Below are positions 25,648-33,623 of a DNA stretch of 64,000 nt, one piece after another. The stretch's first letter is position 1, and each line of letters starts with the position of its first letter. The position numbers were made by a program, and so were the translations under genes. Source of the stretch: Pseudomonadota bacterium (GTDB taxonomy: Bacteria > Pseudomonadota > Gammaproteobacteria > Burkholderiales > Burkholderiaceae_C); assembly GCA_020161775.1 (NCBI GenBank), contig JAIUOW010000004.1, forward strand, positions 219,081-283,080, given 5' to 3'. The notes under the pieces were generated by a model that made no database searches, was not told the DNA's origin, and worked only from the letters and a program-made list of their open reading frames with translations.

Positions 25648-26631
25648 ATGAGCAACCGACGTACTTTCATCACCCAGACGGCCGCGCTGGCCGCCGGCGC
25701 GGGCTTGCCCCTGTCGGCGCTGGCCCAAGCCAATCTGGAACTGGCCAAGGTCATCTGCGGCTTCCCGCCCGGTGGCACCAGCGACGCCATGTCGCGCCGC
25801 ATCGCCGACAAGCTGCGCGGCGGCTATGCCACCAACGTGGTAGTGGAGAACAAGCCCGGCGCGGGCGGCCAGATCGGCGTGACCACGCTGCGCGACAGCC
25901 CGGCTGACGGCAGCTCCATGCTGCTCACGCCGTCGTCCATGCTGTCGATCTATCCGTTCGTGTACAAGTCGCTTCCCTACAAGCCGCTGGAAGACGTGCA
26001 GCCGGTTTCGCTGGCCTGCTACTTCAACCACGCGTTCGGCGTGGGCCCGGCCGTGCCCGAGAGCGTGAAGACCATCAAGGACTTCCTGGCCTGGGCCAAG
26101 GCCAACCCGACCAAGGCCAACTACGGCTCGCCGGGCGCGGGCTCCATGCCGCACCTGATCGTGGGCCTGCTGAACAAGCTGACGGGCAGCGACCTCAAGC
26201 ACATCCCTTACCGCGGTTCGGCCCCCGGCATCCAGGACCTGCTGGGCGGGCAGATCTCGGCCATGTCGTCGCCGGTGGGTGATTACCTGCCCTACCTCAA
26301 GAGCGGCCGCCTGCGCCTGCTGGCCATCTCGGGCACCAACCGCAGCCCGTTCGTGCCCGACGTGCCCACGTACCGGCAGCAGGGCTACCCGATCACGGTG
26401 CGCGAGTGGTACGGCGTGTTCCTGCCCGGCAAGGCCAGCCCCGCCGTGGTCAGCCGCGCCGCGGCCTACCTGCAGCCCGCGCTGGCGCAGCCCGACCTGA
26501 TCAGCAGCATGGCCCAGGTGGGCATGGAAGTGCAGTCGTCCTCGCCCCAGGTGCTGGGCGATTTGCTGCGCGCCGACGCCGAGGAATGGCGCCGCCTGAT
26601 CAAGCAGATCGGCTTTACCGCAGAGAGTTAA
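25648..26631 (+). CDS. Bug-family tripartite tricarboxylate transporter substrate-binding protein (TctC type)
   Basis: A 327-residue periplasmic binding protein. The signal peptide begins SNRRTFITQTAALAAGAGLPL with a twin-arginine-like RRTF motif, cleaved near SALAQA. The mature part has VICGFPPGGTSDAMSR and VENKPGAGG, the Bug ligand loops. Paired with feruloyl-CoA synthase and a feruloyl esterase, an aromatic acid is the likely ligand. AAGGAG precedes the ATG. An 83-bp repeat element follows the stop codon. Confidence 0.93.
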   Translation: MSNRRTFITQTAALAAGAGLPLSALAQANLELAKVICGFPPGGTSDAMSRRIADKLRGGYATNVVVENKPGAGGQIGVTTLRDSPADGSSMLLTPSSMLSIYPFVYKSLPYKPLEDVQPVSLACYFNHAFGVGPAVPESVKTIKDFLAWAKANPTKANYGSPGAGSMPHLIVGLLNKLTGSDLKHIPYRGSAPGIQDLLGGQISAMSSPVGDYLPYLKSGRLRLLAISGTNRSPFVPDVPTYRQQGYPITVREWYGVFLPGKASPAVVSRAAAYLQPALAQPDLISSMAQVGMEVQSSSPQVLGDLLRADAEEWRRLIKQIGFTAES

Positions 26632-26635
26632 ACCA

Positions 26636-26718
26636 CCCCCGAGGCGCCCTTGGCGCCTCCCCCTCAAGGGGGCGCCGCCGGCGGCCCGGCAAAGCCGGTT
26701 CCGCGGCGGCACTTGAAT
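26636..26718. repeat. Dispersed intergenic repeat, copy A
   Basis: An 83-bp GC-rich element between tctC and the tannase gene. It contains an 8-bp perfect hairpin (GAGGCGCC-CTT-GGCGCCTC, 26641-26659), a CCCC-TCAA-GGGG hairpin (26660-26671) and a CCGGC-AAA-GCCGG core. A clearly related copy lies at 51928-52009, sharing the block GCGGCCCGGC and the block AGCCGGTTCCGCGG. Both follow a periplasmic binding-protein gene. It may terminate or attenuate transcription. Confidence 0.8.
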
Positions 26719-26745
26719 AAATCGTTGCGCCTTTTGGAGCCTTAT

Positions 26746-28464
26746 ATGAAAACGTCTCGTCTCTGGCTGCTGGGTGCAGTCGTCACCGTTGCGTCGCTGG
26801 CGGGCTGCTCTACGCAGCCGCCGGCCACCACGACGCTGAAAGCCGCCACACCCGCAACGTTAGCCCAATGCGAGCCACTGACCACGGCCTTTCGCCATGA
26901 CAACACCACGCTGGACTCCGCCGCCACCGTGCCCGCGGGCGCGCTCAAGCTGGCCGGCCAGAACGTGGCCGCGCACTGCCTGGTCAAGGGCGCGATGCAC
27001 AAACGCAAGGGCAGCGACGGGCGCGACTACGCGATTGCATTCGAGATGCGCCTGCCCCGGAACTGGAACGGGCGCTTTTACTACCAGGGCAACGGCGGCC
27101 TGGACGGCGCGGTGCGCCCGGCCGAAGGTGCCCTGGGCGGCGGGCCGCTGACCGGCGCGCTGATGCAGGGCTTTGCCGTCATCAGCTCCGACGCCGGCCA
27201 CACCGGCGCGCAGACGCCCTATTTCGGCGCCGAGCCGCAGGCCCGGCTGGACTACGGCTGGCAGGCCGTGGCCAAGCTCACGCCCATGGCCAAGGGGTTG
27301 ATCGCCACCGCCTACGGCAAGGGCCCCGACCGCTCGTACATCGGCGGCTGCTCCAACGGCGGGCGCCACGCCATGGTGGCCGCCGCGCGCATCGGCGACC
27401 AGTACGACGGCTACCTGGTGGGTGCGCCCGGCTACCGCCTGCCCAACGCCGCCATGGCCCAGCTGTGGGGCGTGCAGCAATGGGCGCCGCTGGCCACGCC
27501 GGGCGCCACCGTCAAGCACCCGCTGGCGCCCAACGTGAACATTGCCGACCTGGGCAGCGCACTGACCGCCGCCGAGCGCCAGACGGTGGCAGGCGCGCTG
27601 CTGGACAAATGCGACGCGCTGGACGGCCTGCGCGACGGTATGGTGCAGGCCACGCAGGCCTGCCAGGCGGCGTTTGACATCCGCCGCGACGTGGCCGCCT
27701 GTGGCACGGCGGGACGCAACGGCGCCTGCCTGACGCCCGCGCAAAAAGACGTGCTGGCCACAGCATTCGCCGGCGCCACCACACGCAGCGGCCGCGCGCT
27801 GTACAGCGCCTTTCCCATGGACGCGGGCATTGCCGGCGCCAACTGGGCGCAATGGAAATTCGTGAACGCGCTGGCGCTGGACCCGCTGTCGGTGGGCACG
27901 GTGTTCAGCTCGCCGCCCACGCCGGTGGATGCGATGAAGGAAGACCTGGACGCCCGCCTGGCGCTGCTGTCCGCCACCACGGCCACCTACCGTGAATCGG
28001 GCATCTCGCTGATGTCGCCCCCGGGCCACGAGAGCGCCGCCGGCATGGCCGCGCTGCAGGCACGCGGCGCGCGCATGGTGCTGTACCACGGCGTGAGCGA
28101 CGCCATCTTCTCGGCCGAGGACACCCGCCAGTGGATGCTGCGCCTGGACCAGGCGCTGGGTGGCAAGGGCGCGGACTTCGCGCGCTACTTCCCGGTGCCC
28201 GGCATGAACCATTGCAGCGCCGGCCCGGCGGCCGACCAGTTCGACCTGCTGACGCCGCTGGTGCAGTGGGTGGAGCAAGGCGTGGCACCCAACGCCGTGA
28301 CGGCCAGCGTGCGCGGCGCCGGCAACCCCGGCGGCGCCAACGCCGAACTGCCCGCAGGCTGGTCCGCCAGCCGCACCCGGCCGCTGTGCGCCTGGCCCAC
28401 CGTGGCCCGCTACAACGGCAGCGGCGACGTGGAAAAAGCATCCAGCTTCAGCTGCAAACCCTGA
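26746..28464 (+). CDS. Tannase/feruloyl esterase family lipoprotein
   Basis: A 572-residue secreted esterase. The N-terminal signal ends in the lipobox LAGC, so it is likely lipid-anchored and faces the periplasm or surface. GGCSNGGRH is the family's nucleophile elbow (Ser in CSNGG), preceded by SSDAGHTG; the catalytic Asp and His lie in the later GVSDAIFS and GMNHCSAG segments, and the paired Cys that bridge the triad in this family are present. It would release hydroxycinnamates from plant cell-wall esters, or hydrolyse gallate or phthalate-type esters. The ATG at 26746 gives the signal peptide; the upstream frame reads through the repeat element. Confidence 0.92.
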   Translation: MKTSRLWLLGAVVTVASLAGCSTQPPATTTLKAATPATLAQCEPLTTAFRHDNTTLDSAATVPAGALKLAGQNVAAHCLVKGAMHKRKGSDGRDYAIAFEMRLPRNWNGRFYYQGNGGLDGAVRPAEGALGGGPLTGALMQGFAVISSDAGHTGAQTPYFGAEPQARLDYGWQAVAKLTPMAKGLIATAYGKGPDRSYIGGCSNGGRHAMVAAARIGDQYDGYLVGAPGYRLPNAAMAQLWGVQQWAPLATPGATVKHPLAPNVNIADLGSALTAAERQTVAGALLDKCDALDGLRDGMVQATQACQAAFDIRRDVAACGTAGRNGACLTPAQKDVLATAFAGATTRSGRALYSAFPMDAGIAGANWAQWKFVNALALDPLSVGTVFSSPPTPVDAMKEDLDARLALLSATTATYRESGISLMSPPGHESAAGMAALQARGARMVLYHGVSDAIFSAEDTRQWMLRLDQALGGKGADFARYFPVPGMNHCSAGPAADQFDLLTPLVQWVEQGVAPNAVTASVRGAGNPGGANAELPAGWSASRTRPLCAWPTVARYNGSGDVEKASSFSCKP

Positions 28465-28493
28465 GCCACCCCAAGAAGATCTGACCCCGCACC

Positions 28494-30269
28494 ATGGATT
28501 ACCGACCCCACGCCGATGACGCCCGATTCCTGCTGATGGAGGTGCTGGACGCGCCAGCACAGCTGGCCGCCCTGCCCGCCATGGCCGACGCCGACCCGGC
28601 GCTGATGGCCCAGGTGCTGGACGAAGCGGGCAAGTTCGTGGGCGAGGTGGTGGCACCGCTGAACGCGGCGGGCGACGCGACGGGCTGCACGTTCAACGCC
28701 GGCGGCGTGGCCACGCCGCCGGGTTTTCGCGATGCGTACCAGGCGTTCTGGCGGGCCGGCTGGCCGGCGCTGGCCTGCGCGCCGCAAGACGGCGGCCAGG
28801 GCCTGCCCTGGGTGCTGGAGGGCGTTCTGTACGAATGGCTGAGCGCGGCCAACCACGGCTGGACCATGGCGCCGGGGCTGCTGCATGGTGCCTATGAGTG
28901 CCTGAAGCACCACGGCAGCGCCGACCTGAAGCAGCGCTACCTGGCAAAGATCGCCAGCGGCGAATGGCTGGCCACCATGTGCCTGACCGAGCCCCATGCG
29001 GGCAGCGACCTGGGCCTGGTGCGCACGCGCGCCGTGGCGCAGGCAGACGGCAGCTACCACCTGAACGGCAGCAAGATCTTCATCTCGGGCGGCGAGCACG
29101 ACCTGACGGACAACATCATCCACCTGGTGCTGGCACGGCTGCCCGACGCGCCGCCCGGGCCCAAGGGGCTGTCGCTGTTCCTGGCGCCCAAGGTGCTGCC
29201 CCACGACACGCATGGGGGTGCACGCAACGCCGTGCACTGCGAGCGCATCGAGGAAAAAATGGGCCTGCATGGCAGCCCCACCTGCGCCATGCGGTTTGAC
29301 GGCGCCACCGGCTGGCTGATTGGCGAGCCGGGACGCGGGCTGAACGCGATGTTTGTGATGATGAACGCCGCGCGCCTGCATGTGGCGCTGCAGGGCGTGG
29401 GCCTGCTGGACGCGGCCTGGCAAAAGGCAGACGCCTATGCACGTGAACGCACGCAGATGCGCGTGCCGGGCCCGCGCGACGCCGCCAAGGCAGCAGACGA
29501 AATTATTGGCCACCCCGCCATCCAGCGCATCCTGGACACCGAGCGCGCCTGGGTGGACTGCGCGCGCGTGCTGGCCTACCGCACGGGTCTGGAACTGGAC
29601 ATCGCGCGCCACCACCCGGACGAAAAGCGCCGCGCCAGCGCGCAACGCTGGTGCAGCCTGGTCACGCCGGTGCTCAAGGCCGCCTGCACCGAGCAGGCCT
29701 TTCACGGCGCCAGCGACTGCCTGCAGGTCTTTGGCGGGCACGGCTACATCCGCGAATGGGGCATCGAGCAGATCGTGCGCGATTCGCGCGTGGCCATGAT
29801 CTACGAGGGCACCAACGAAATCCAGGCGATCGACCTGCTGGTGCGCAAGGTGCTGCCCGACGGCGGCGCCGCGCTGGCCGCGCTGCTGCTGGACCTGCGC
29901 CACGACCTGGACGCCGCCGTGCCGGAACACGCCGAGGTGCTGCGCCGCCTGGCCGAGCTGCGCTACGCCACCACGCAGCTGGCCCATGCGGCCCAGGCCG
30001 ACGCGCAGCTGCCCTACTGGGTCGCCGGCGACTACCTGCGCGCCGTGGCACTGGCACTGCTGGCCTGGGCCGCCACGCGCATCGACGCGGCCGCGCCCCG
30101 CGCCGCGCAGCCCGCGCGCTGGCAGCGCGCCACCCAGGCGCTGCGCCGCTGGGTGATGCCGGAATTCAGCCTGCGCCTGGGCCTCATCAAGGACAGCGCG
30201 GACAAAGCCGCTATGCTTGCGGGCCAAACCGCCCCCGCAGCCCCAGCCGCCACCCCCGCCAACGCATGA
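28494..30269 (+). CDS. Acyl-CoA dehydrogenase (long form with C-terminal extension)
   Basis: A 591-residue acyl-CoA dehydrogenase. MCLTEPHAGSDLGLVRTRA is the FAD signature, the HGASDCLQVFGGHGYIREW segment is the second family signature, and MIYEGTNEIQAIDL carries the catalytic Glu. The extra 150 C-terminal residues match the C-terminal domain of AcdA/DmdC-like enzymes. In this cluster it could desaturate dihydro-hydroxycinnamoyl-CoA (aryl-propanoyl-CoA) and feed it into the crotonase step; that is inference. A second protein of the same type is encoded at 47009. It starts 29 bases after the esterase and overlaps the MarR gene by 4 bases. Confidence 0.94.
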   Translation: MDYRPHADDARFLLMEVLDAPAQLAALPAMADADPALMAQVLDEAGKFVGEVVAPLNAAGDATGCTFNAGGVATPPGFRDAYQAFWRAGWPALACAPQDGGQGLPWVLEGVLYEWLSAANHGWTMAPGLLHGAYECLKHHGSADLKQRYLAKIASGEWLATMCLTEPHAGSDLGLVRTRAVAQADGSYHLNGSKIFISGGEHDLTDNIIHLVLARLPDAPPGPKGLSLFLAPKVLPHDTHGGARNAVHCERIEEKMGLHGSPTCAMRFDGATGWLIGEPGRGLNAMFVMMNAARLHVALQGVGLLDAAWQKADAYARERTQMRVPGPRDAAKAADEIIGHPAIQRILDTERAWVDCARVLAYRTGLELDIARHHPDEKRRASAQRWCSLVTPVLKAACTEQAFHGASDCLQVFGGHGYIREWGIEQIVRDSRVAMIYEGTNEIQAIDLLVRKVLPDGGAALAALLLDLRHDLDAAVPEHAEVLRRLAELRYATTQLAHAAQADAQLPYWVAGDYLRAVALALLAWAATRIDAAAPRAAQPARWQRATQALRRWVMPEFSLRLGLIKDSADKAAMLAGQTAPAAPAATPANA

Positions 30270-30745
30270 GCACCCGCAAGCCCGCCGCCGTCCCTTCGGT
30301 CGAAGAGGTCGATACCAGCTACCTGGAAAGCCTGATCGGCTACAACGCGCGGCGCGCGGCGCTGTCGGTGATCGAGGTGTTCCTGGACCGAATGGCCGTG
30401 TATGGCCTGCGGCCGGTGGATTTTTCGGTGCTGTCGCTGATCACCCACAACCCCGGCATCACCTCGCGCCAGCTGTGTACCACGCTGGGCATGCTGCCGC
30501 CCAACCTGGTGGGCATGATCAACAACTTTGAAAAGCGCGACCTGGTCATGCGCAAGCCCCACCCGCGCGACGGCCGGGCCATGGGGCTGCACCTGACCGC
30601 CGCCGGCCACAAGCTGATGCGCGACGCCGAGCGCACCGCGGCCGAGCTGGAGCGCGACGTGGGCGCCCGCCTGAGCGCGGCCGAAAACAAGACGCTGATC
30701 CGGCTGCTGCAGAAGATCTACCTGCACCGCACTGAAACGGCCTAG
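30266..30745 (+). CDS. MarR-family transcriptional regulator
   Basis: A 159-residue MarR regulator with the winged helix at about residues 45-115 (GITSRQLCTTLGMLPPNLVGMINNFEKRDLVMRKPHPRDGRAMG contains the recognition helix and wing). Hydroxycinnamate clusters in other bacteria are repressed by MarR proteins (CouR, FerR/FerC, PhdR types) that release DNA on binding the aryl-CoA, so this is the likely controller of the cluster and of the palindromes at 22137-22196. It is the last gene of the rightward operon and overlaps the dehydrogenase by 4 bases. Confidence 0.92.
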   Translation: MSTRKPAAVPSVEEVDTSYLESLIGYNARRAALSVIEVFLDRMAVYGLRPVDFSVLSLITHNPGITSRQLCTTLGMLPPNLVGMINNFEKRDLVMRKPHPRDGRAMGLHLTAAGHKLMRDAERTAAELERDVGARLSAAENKTLIRLLQKIYLHRTETA

Positions 30746-30768
30746 CTGACACGGCATAGCACAGTTGT

Positions 30769-30788
30769 AACCCCCATATAAAGGGGTT
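30769..30788. promoter_or_regulatory. AACCCC/GGGGTT inverted repeat before the HxlR gene
   Basis: AACCCC (30769-30774) and GGGGTT (30783-30788) form a perfect 6-bp dyad around CATATAAA, 10 bp upstream of a good -35 box. It could be the operator of the HxlR protein encoded just downstream. There is no U-run after it, so it is not a typical terminator. Confidence 0.4.
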
Positions 30789-30797
30789 TGCGCGCTA

Positions 30798-30826
30798 TTG
30801 TTTGTGTAGCAAAACCTGCGTACACT
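30798..30826 (+). promoter_or_regulatory. Sigma-70-like promoter of the HxlR-FAH unit
   Basis: TTGTTT (30798-30803) and TACACT (30821-30826) are separated by exactly 17 bp and lie 43 bp before the HxlR start codon. This is a good match to the sigma-70 consensus in spacing and moderate in sequence. Confidence 0.55.
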
Positions 30827-30869
30827 TGCGCTCCGGCTGCGAGGGCCGCGCACGAGGAGACCCCTTTCA

Positions 30870-31190
30870 ATGAGTTCGAAGGACAACGCGGCGGTGAGCC
30901 AGCTGCTGAGCTTGCTGGAAGCCCGCTACGCGATGCGCGTGCTCTGGGCCCTGCGCGACGGTCACCCGCAAACCTTCCGCCTGCTGCAAGACAGCGTGGG
31001 CGGCATCACCCCCAACACCCTGAACACCCGCCTGAAAGAGCTGCGCGAGGCTGGCCTGGTCAGCCATGGCAGCGACGGCTACATCGTCACCCCCATGGGC
31101 GTGGACCTGCTCAAGCGCCTGAGCGACCTGCAGGCCTTCGCCATCAAATGGACGCTGGTGCAAACCCGCAAGAAGACGCCTGCTCCCTGA
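30870..31190 (+). CDS. HxlR-family winged-helix transcriptional regulator
   Basis: A 106-residue regulator of the HxlR type. RYAMRVLWALRDGHPQTFRLLQDSVGGITPNTLNTRLKEL contains the helix-turn-helix, and SDGYIVTPMGVDLL forms the wing and last helix. Unlike many family members it lacks the N-terminal Cys used for redox or aldehyde sensing, so its signal is not clear. It lies 24 bases upstream of the FAH-family hydrolase and is probably co-transcribed with it. Confidence 0.88.
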   Translation: MSSKDNAAVSQLLSLLEARYAMRVLWALRDGHPQTFRLLQDSVGGITPNTLNTRLKELREAGLVSHGSDGYIVTPMGVDLLKRLSDLQAFAIKWTLVQTRKKTPAP

Positions 31191-31214
31191 AACCTGCCCC
31201 CCCCTGTTTCCACC

Positions 31215-32390
31215 ATGCAACAACACCTGAGTCTTTCCGCCGTGCTGCCCTCCGACCATGAACGTGCCGTGCTGATCGGCCGCGCCTGGGTCGAAGGCAC
31301 CGGCCCCGTGCTCGTGCGCGTGCGCGAGGACGGCCTGTACGACCTGTCGCACATTGCCGCCACCGCCAGCCAGCTGCTGGAAATGGCCGACCCCGTGGGC
31401 ACGGTGCGCGAATACGGCGTGCAGCGCATCGCGTCCACCGCCGAGGTGCTGGCCAACAGCGCCCATGACCGGCGCGACGCCGCCCTGCCCTGGCTGCTGG
31501 CGCCGTGCGACCTGCAGGCCATCAAGGCCGCGGGCGTCACTTTCGTGGCGTCCATGCTGGAGCGCGTGATTGAAGAGCAGGCCCGTGGCGACGCCGGCAA
31601 GGCGCAGGCCGTGCGCCGCGCCGTGGTGGACGTGATCGGCGACAACCTCTCCAGCGTCAAGCCGGGCTCGCCCGAGGCCATGAAGCTCAAGGACGTGCTC
31701 ATCGCCCAGGGCGTGTGGAGCCAGTACCTGGAGGTGGGCATCGGCCCGGACGCCGAGATCTTCACCAAGTCGCAGCCGCTGAGCGCCGTGGGCACCGGCG
31801 CACAAGTCGGCATCCACCCCAAAAGCGAATGGAACAACCCTGAACCCGAGGTGGTTCTGGCCGTGAACAGCCGCGGGGAAGTCAAAGGCGCGGCGCTGGG
31901 TAATGACGTGAACCTGCGCGACTTTGAAGGCCGCAGCGCGCTGCTGCTGGGCAAGGCCAAGGACAACAACGCAAGTTGCGCGATCGGCCCGTTCATCCGC
32001 CTGCTGGACGAGCACTTCGGCATCGACGACGTGCGCGGCTGCGACCTGGCCATGCAGGTCACGGGCACTGATGGCTTTGTGATGCAGGGCGCCAGCTCGC
32101 TGCGGCAGATCAGCCGCGACCCGCTGGACCTGGTGGCCCAGGCCTGCGGGCCCAACCACCAGTACCCCGACGGCTTCATGCTGTTCCTGGGCACCATGTT
32201 CGCGCCCACGCAGGACCGCTTTGGCCCCGGCCAGGGCTTCACCCATGCGGTGGGCGACGTGGTCACGGTCTCCACGCCCGGCCTCGGTACACTTGCCAAC
32301 CGCGTGAACCACTCCGACAAAGTGGCCCCCTGGACCTACGGCATGGCCGCGCTGATGCGCGACCTTTCGCGCCGCGGCCTCATCAACTGA
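31215..32390 (+). CDS. Fumarylacetoacetate hydrolase family protein
   Basis: A 391-residue protein of the FAH superfamily, which cleaves or rearranges 2-oxo acids with Mg2+. The NNPEPEVVLAVNSRGEVKGAALGNDVNLRDFEGR stretch holds the metal-binding PEPE/EVV signature and the GNDVNLRD segment after it. It is longer than ring-cleavage-pathway hydrolases (about 280) because of an N-terminal domain of roughly 110 residues, as in the long FAH-family proteins found with sugar-acid or aromatic pathways. The reaction here is unknown. The HxlR gene upstream is the obvious regulator. Confidence 0.9.
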   Translation: MQQHLSLSAVLPSDHERAVLIGRAWVEGTGPVLVRVREDGLYDLSHIAATASQLLEMADPVGTVREYGVQRIASTAEVLANSAHDRRDAALPWLLAPCDLQAIKAAGVTFVASMLERVIEEQARGDAGKAQAVRRAVVDVIGDNLSSVKPGSPEAMKLKDVLIAQGVWSQYLEVGIGPDAEIFTKSQPLSAVGTGAQVGIHPKSEWNNPEPEVVLAVNSRGEVKGAALGNDVNLRDFEGRSALLLGKAKDNNASCAIGPFIRLLDEHFGIDDVRGCDLAMQVTGTDGFVMQGASSLRQISRDPLDLVAQACGPNHQYPDGFMLFLGTMFAPTQDRFGPGQGFTHAVGDVVTVSTPGLGTLANRVNHSDKVAPWTYGMAALMRDLSRRGLIN

Positions 32391-32407
32391 ACGAAAGAAC
32401 CTTCACC

Positions 32408-32758
32408 ATGATCACCACCCCCTCCGGCCTGCAATACGAAGACACCACCGTGGGCGACGGCGCCGAAGCCAGGGCCGGCCAGGACGTCACCGTGCACTAC
32501 ACCGGCTGGCTGTACAACGACGGCGCGCAAGGCGCCAAGTTCGACTCCAGCAAGGACCGCAACGACCCGTTCGAGTTCTCGCTGGGCGCGGGCATGGTCA
32601 TCAAGGGCTGGGACGAAGGCGTGGCCGGCATGAAGATCGGCGGCAAGCGCACGCTGATCATCCCCGCCGCGCTGGGCTACGGCGCACGCGGCGCCGGCGG
32701 CGTGATCCCGCCGAATGCCACGCTCAAGTTCGACGTGGAACTGCTGGGCGTGCAATGA
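32408..32758 (+). CDS. FKBP-type peptidyl-prolyl cis-trans isomerase
   Basis: A 116-residue single-domain FKBP. VTVHYTGWL, FDSSKDRNDPFEF, GMVIKGWDEGVAGMKIGGKR and GYGARGAGGVIPPNATL together form the complete FKBP fold with the aromatic pocket residues Y, F, W and Y. There is no signal peptide, so it is cytoplasmic. It probably assists folding around prolines. It lies 17 bases after the FAH-family gene and may share its promoter, although function need not be linked. Confidence 0.96.
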   Translation: MITTPSGLQYEDTTVGDGAEARAGQDVTVHYTGWLYNDGAQGAKFDSSKDRNDPFEFSLGAGMVIKGWDEGVAGMKIGGKRTLIIPAALGYGARGAGGVIPPNATLKFDVELLGVQ

Positions 32759-32816
32759 AGGTGGCTCAGCCCTTGGTATAGCTGCCAGTTTGGCCTGTCA
32801 GGCGCAGTATGCGGCC

Positions 32817-33611
32817 ATGGACAGCAAACAGATACAGGCGGGCCTGCGCCCTTCAGCACGGGGGATGGTTGCCAGCCAACAGCACCCGCTCAGCCAGACC
32901 GGAGATCCGAAGACCGACGCCATGGCTGATCTCATACAGGTGCTGACCTTCTGGCAAGAAACCAGGGTCGATCTGGCCGAGGGCATAGAGCAAGTCATGT
33001 CTTGCGTGCTGGATCAACAAGTCGAGAACGGACGGCTGGACCTGAGCCCCCTGCGGGACAATCCGGCCCTGCCGCAGATACCTCTGATGCTCTGGCGCTC
33101 TCTGGCTGACTATTACAAGGTGCTGAGCAAGCAACCGCAGCTCATCGTGACCCTTCCCGCTGCGAGCCTGACAGGGCTGGCGGCCAAAACAACCATTGAC
33201 GGACTGAACAGAATGCCCGCAGTCGCGGCGCTGGGCATCGAGTTGCCGCCCGTGGCCCAAGTGGACCTGAGCGCGTTGGGCCAGGGCGTGCACCCGGAGA
33301 CAGGACGTCCGCTAGCGCCGCCACAGACAATTCAGGTCGCCCCCGCCAGGGAGCACCAGACAGGCACCGTCAAAACCAATCTGAAGGCACCACAACCTTC
33401 CCTCGTCTTGGGACATGACCCGAAAAACTGCATCACGGTCACCCAAGGGGACCTGTGTCTGCCCCTGGGAACCGGCATGAAGTGGGACACCAAGCAAGAA
33501 AGTCATTCCGCCGGCCCCAGTTCCAGTTCCAGTTCCAGTTCCAGTTCCAGTTCCAGTTCCAGTTCCAGTTCTTCGTCTTCTTCATCCTCCGCATCGACAA
33601 GGGAACCATGA
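32817..33611 (+). CDS. Hypothetical protein with C-terminal poly-serine tract
   Basis: A 264-residue protein that I do not recognise. Residues about 30-150 look helical (DLIQVLTFWQETRVDLAEGIEQVMSCV and LMLWRSLADYYKVLSKQ), followed by a Pro-rich linker and 24 consecutive serines at residues 235-258, ending ASTREP. The serine tract is written mainly by eight perfect copies of a hexanucleotide (33519-33566). There is no signal peptide. The ATG at 32817 avoids overlap with the FKBP gene. Codon use is less GC-biased than its neighbours, and the style resembles the unknown proteins at 725 and 2889. Confidence 0.65.
   Translation: MDSKQIQAGLRPSARGMVASQQHPLSQTGDPKTDAMADLIQVLTFWQETRVDLAEGIEQVMSCVLDQQVENGRLDLSPLRDNPALPQIPLMLWRSLADYYKVLSKQPQLIVTLPAASLTGLAAKTTIDGLNRMPAVAALGIELPPVAQVDLSALGQGVHPETGRPLAPPQTIQVAPAREHQTGTVKTNLKAPQPSLVLGHDPKNCITVTQGDLCLPLGTGMKWDTKQESHSAGPSSSSSSSSSSSSSSSSSSSSSSSSASTREP
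33519..33566 (+). repeat. Hexanucleotide tandem repeat (AGTTCC)8
   Basis: Eight perfect tandem copies of AGTTCC, in frame with the surrounding gene so that each unit encodes Ser-Ser; a ninth unit is degenerate (AGTTCT) and the tract continues as mixed serine codons. Slippage would change the serine run by two residues per unit without breaking the frame. Confidence 0.97.
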
Positions 33612-33623
33612 CGTGACCGGGGC

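Noticed and set aside
26860-30227. Two open frames of about 600 residues antisense to the esterase and dehydrogenase genes
   Set aside because: Same antisense-shadow composition; sense genes carry full catalytic motifs.
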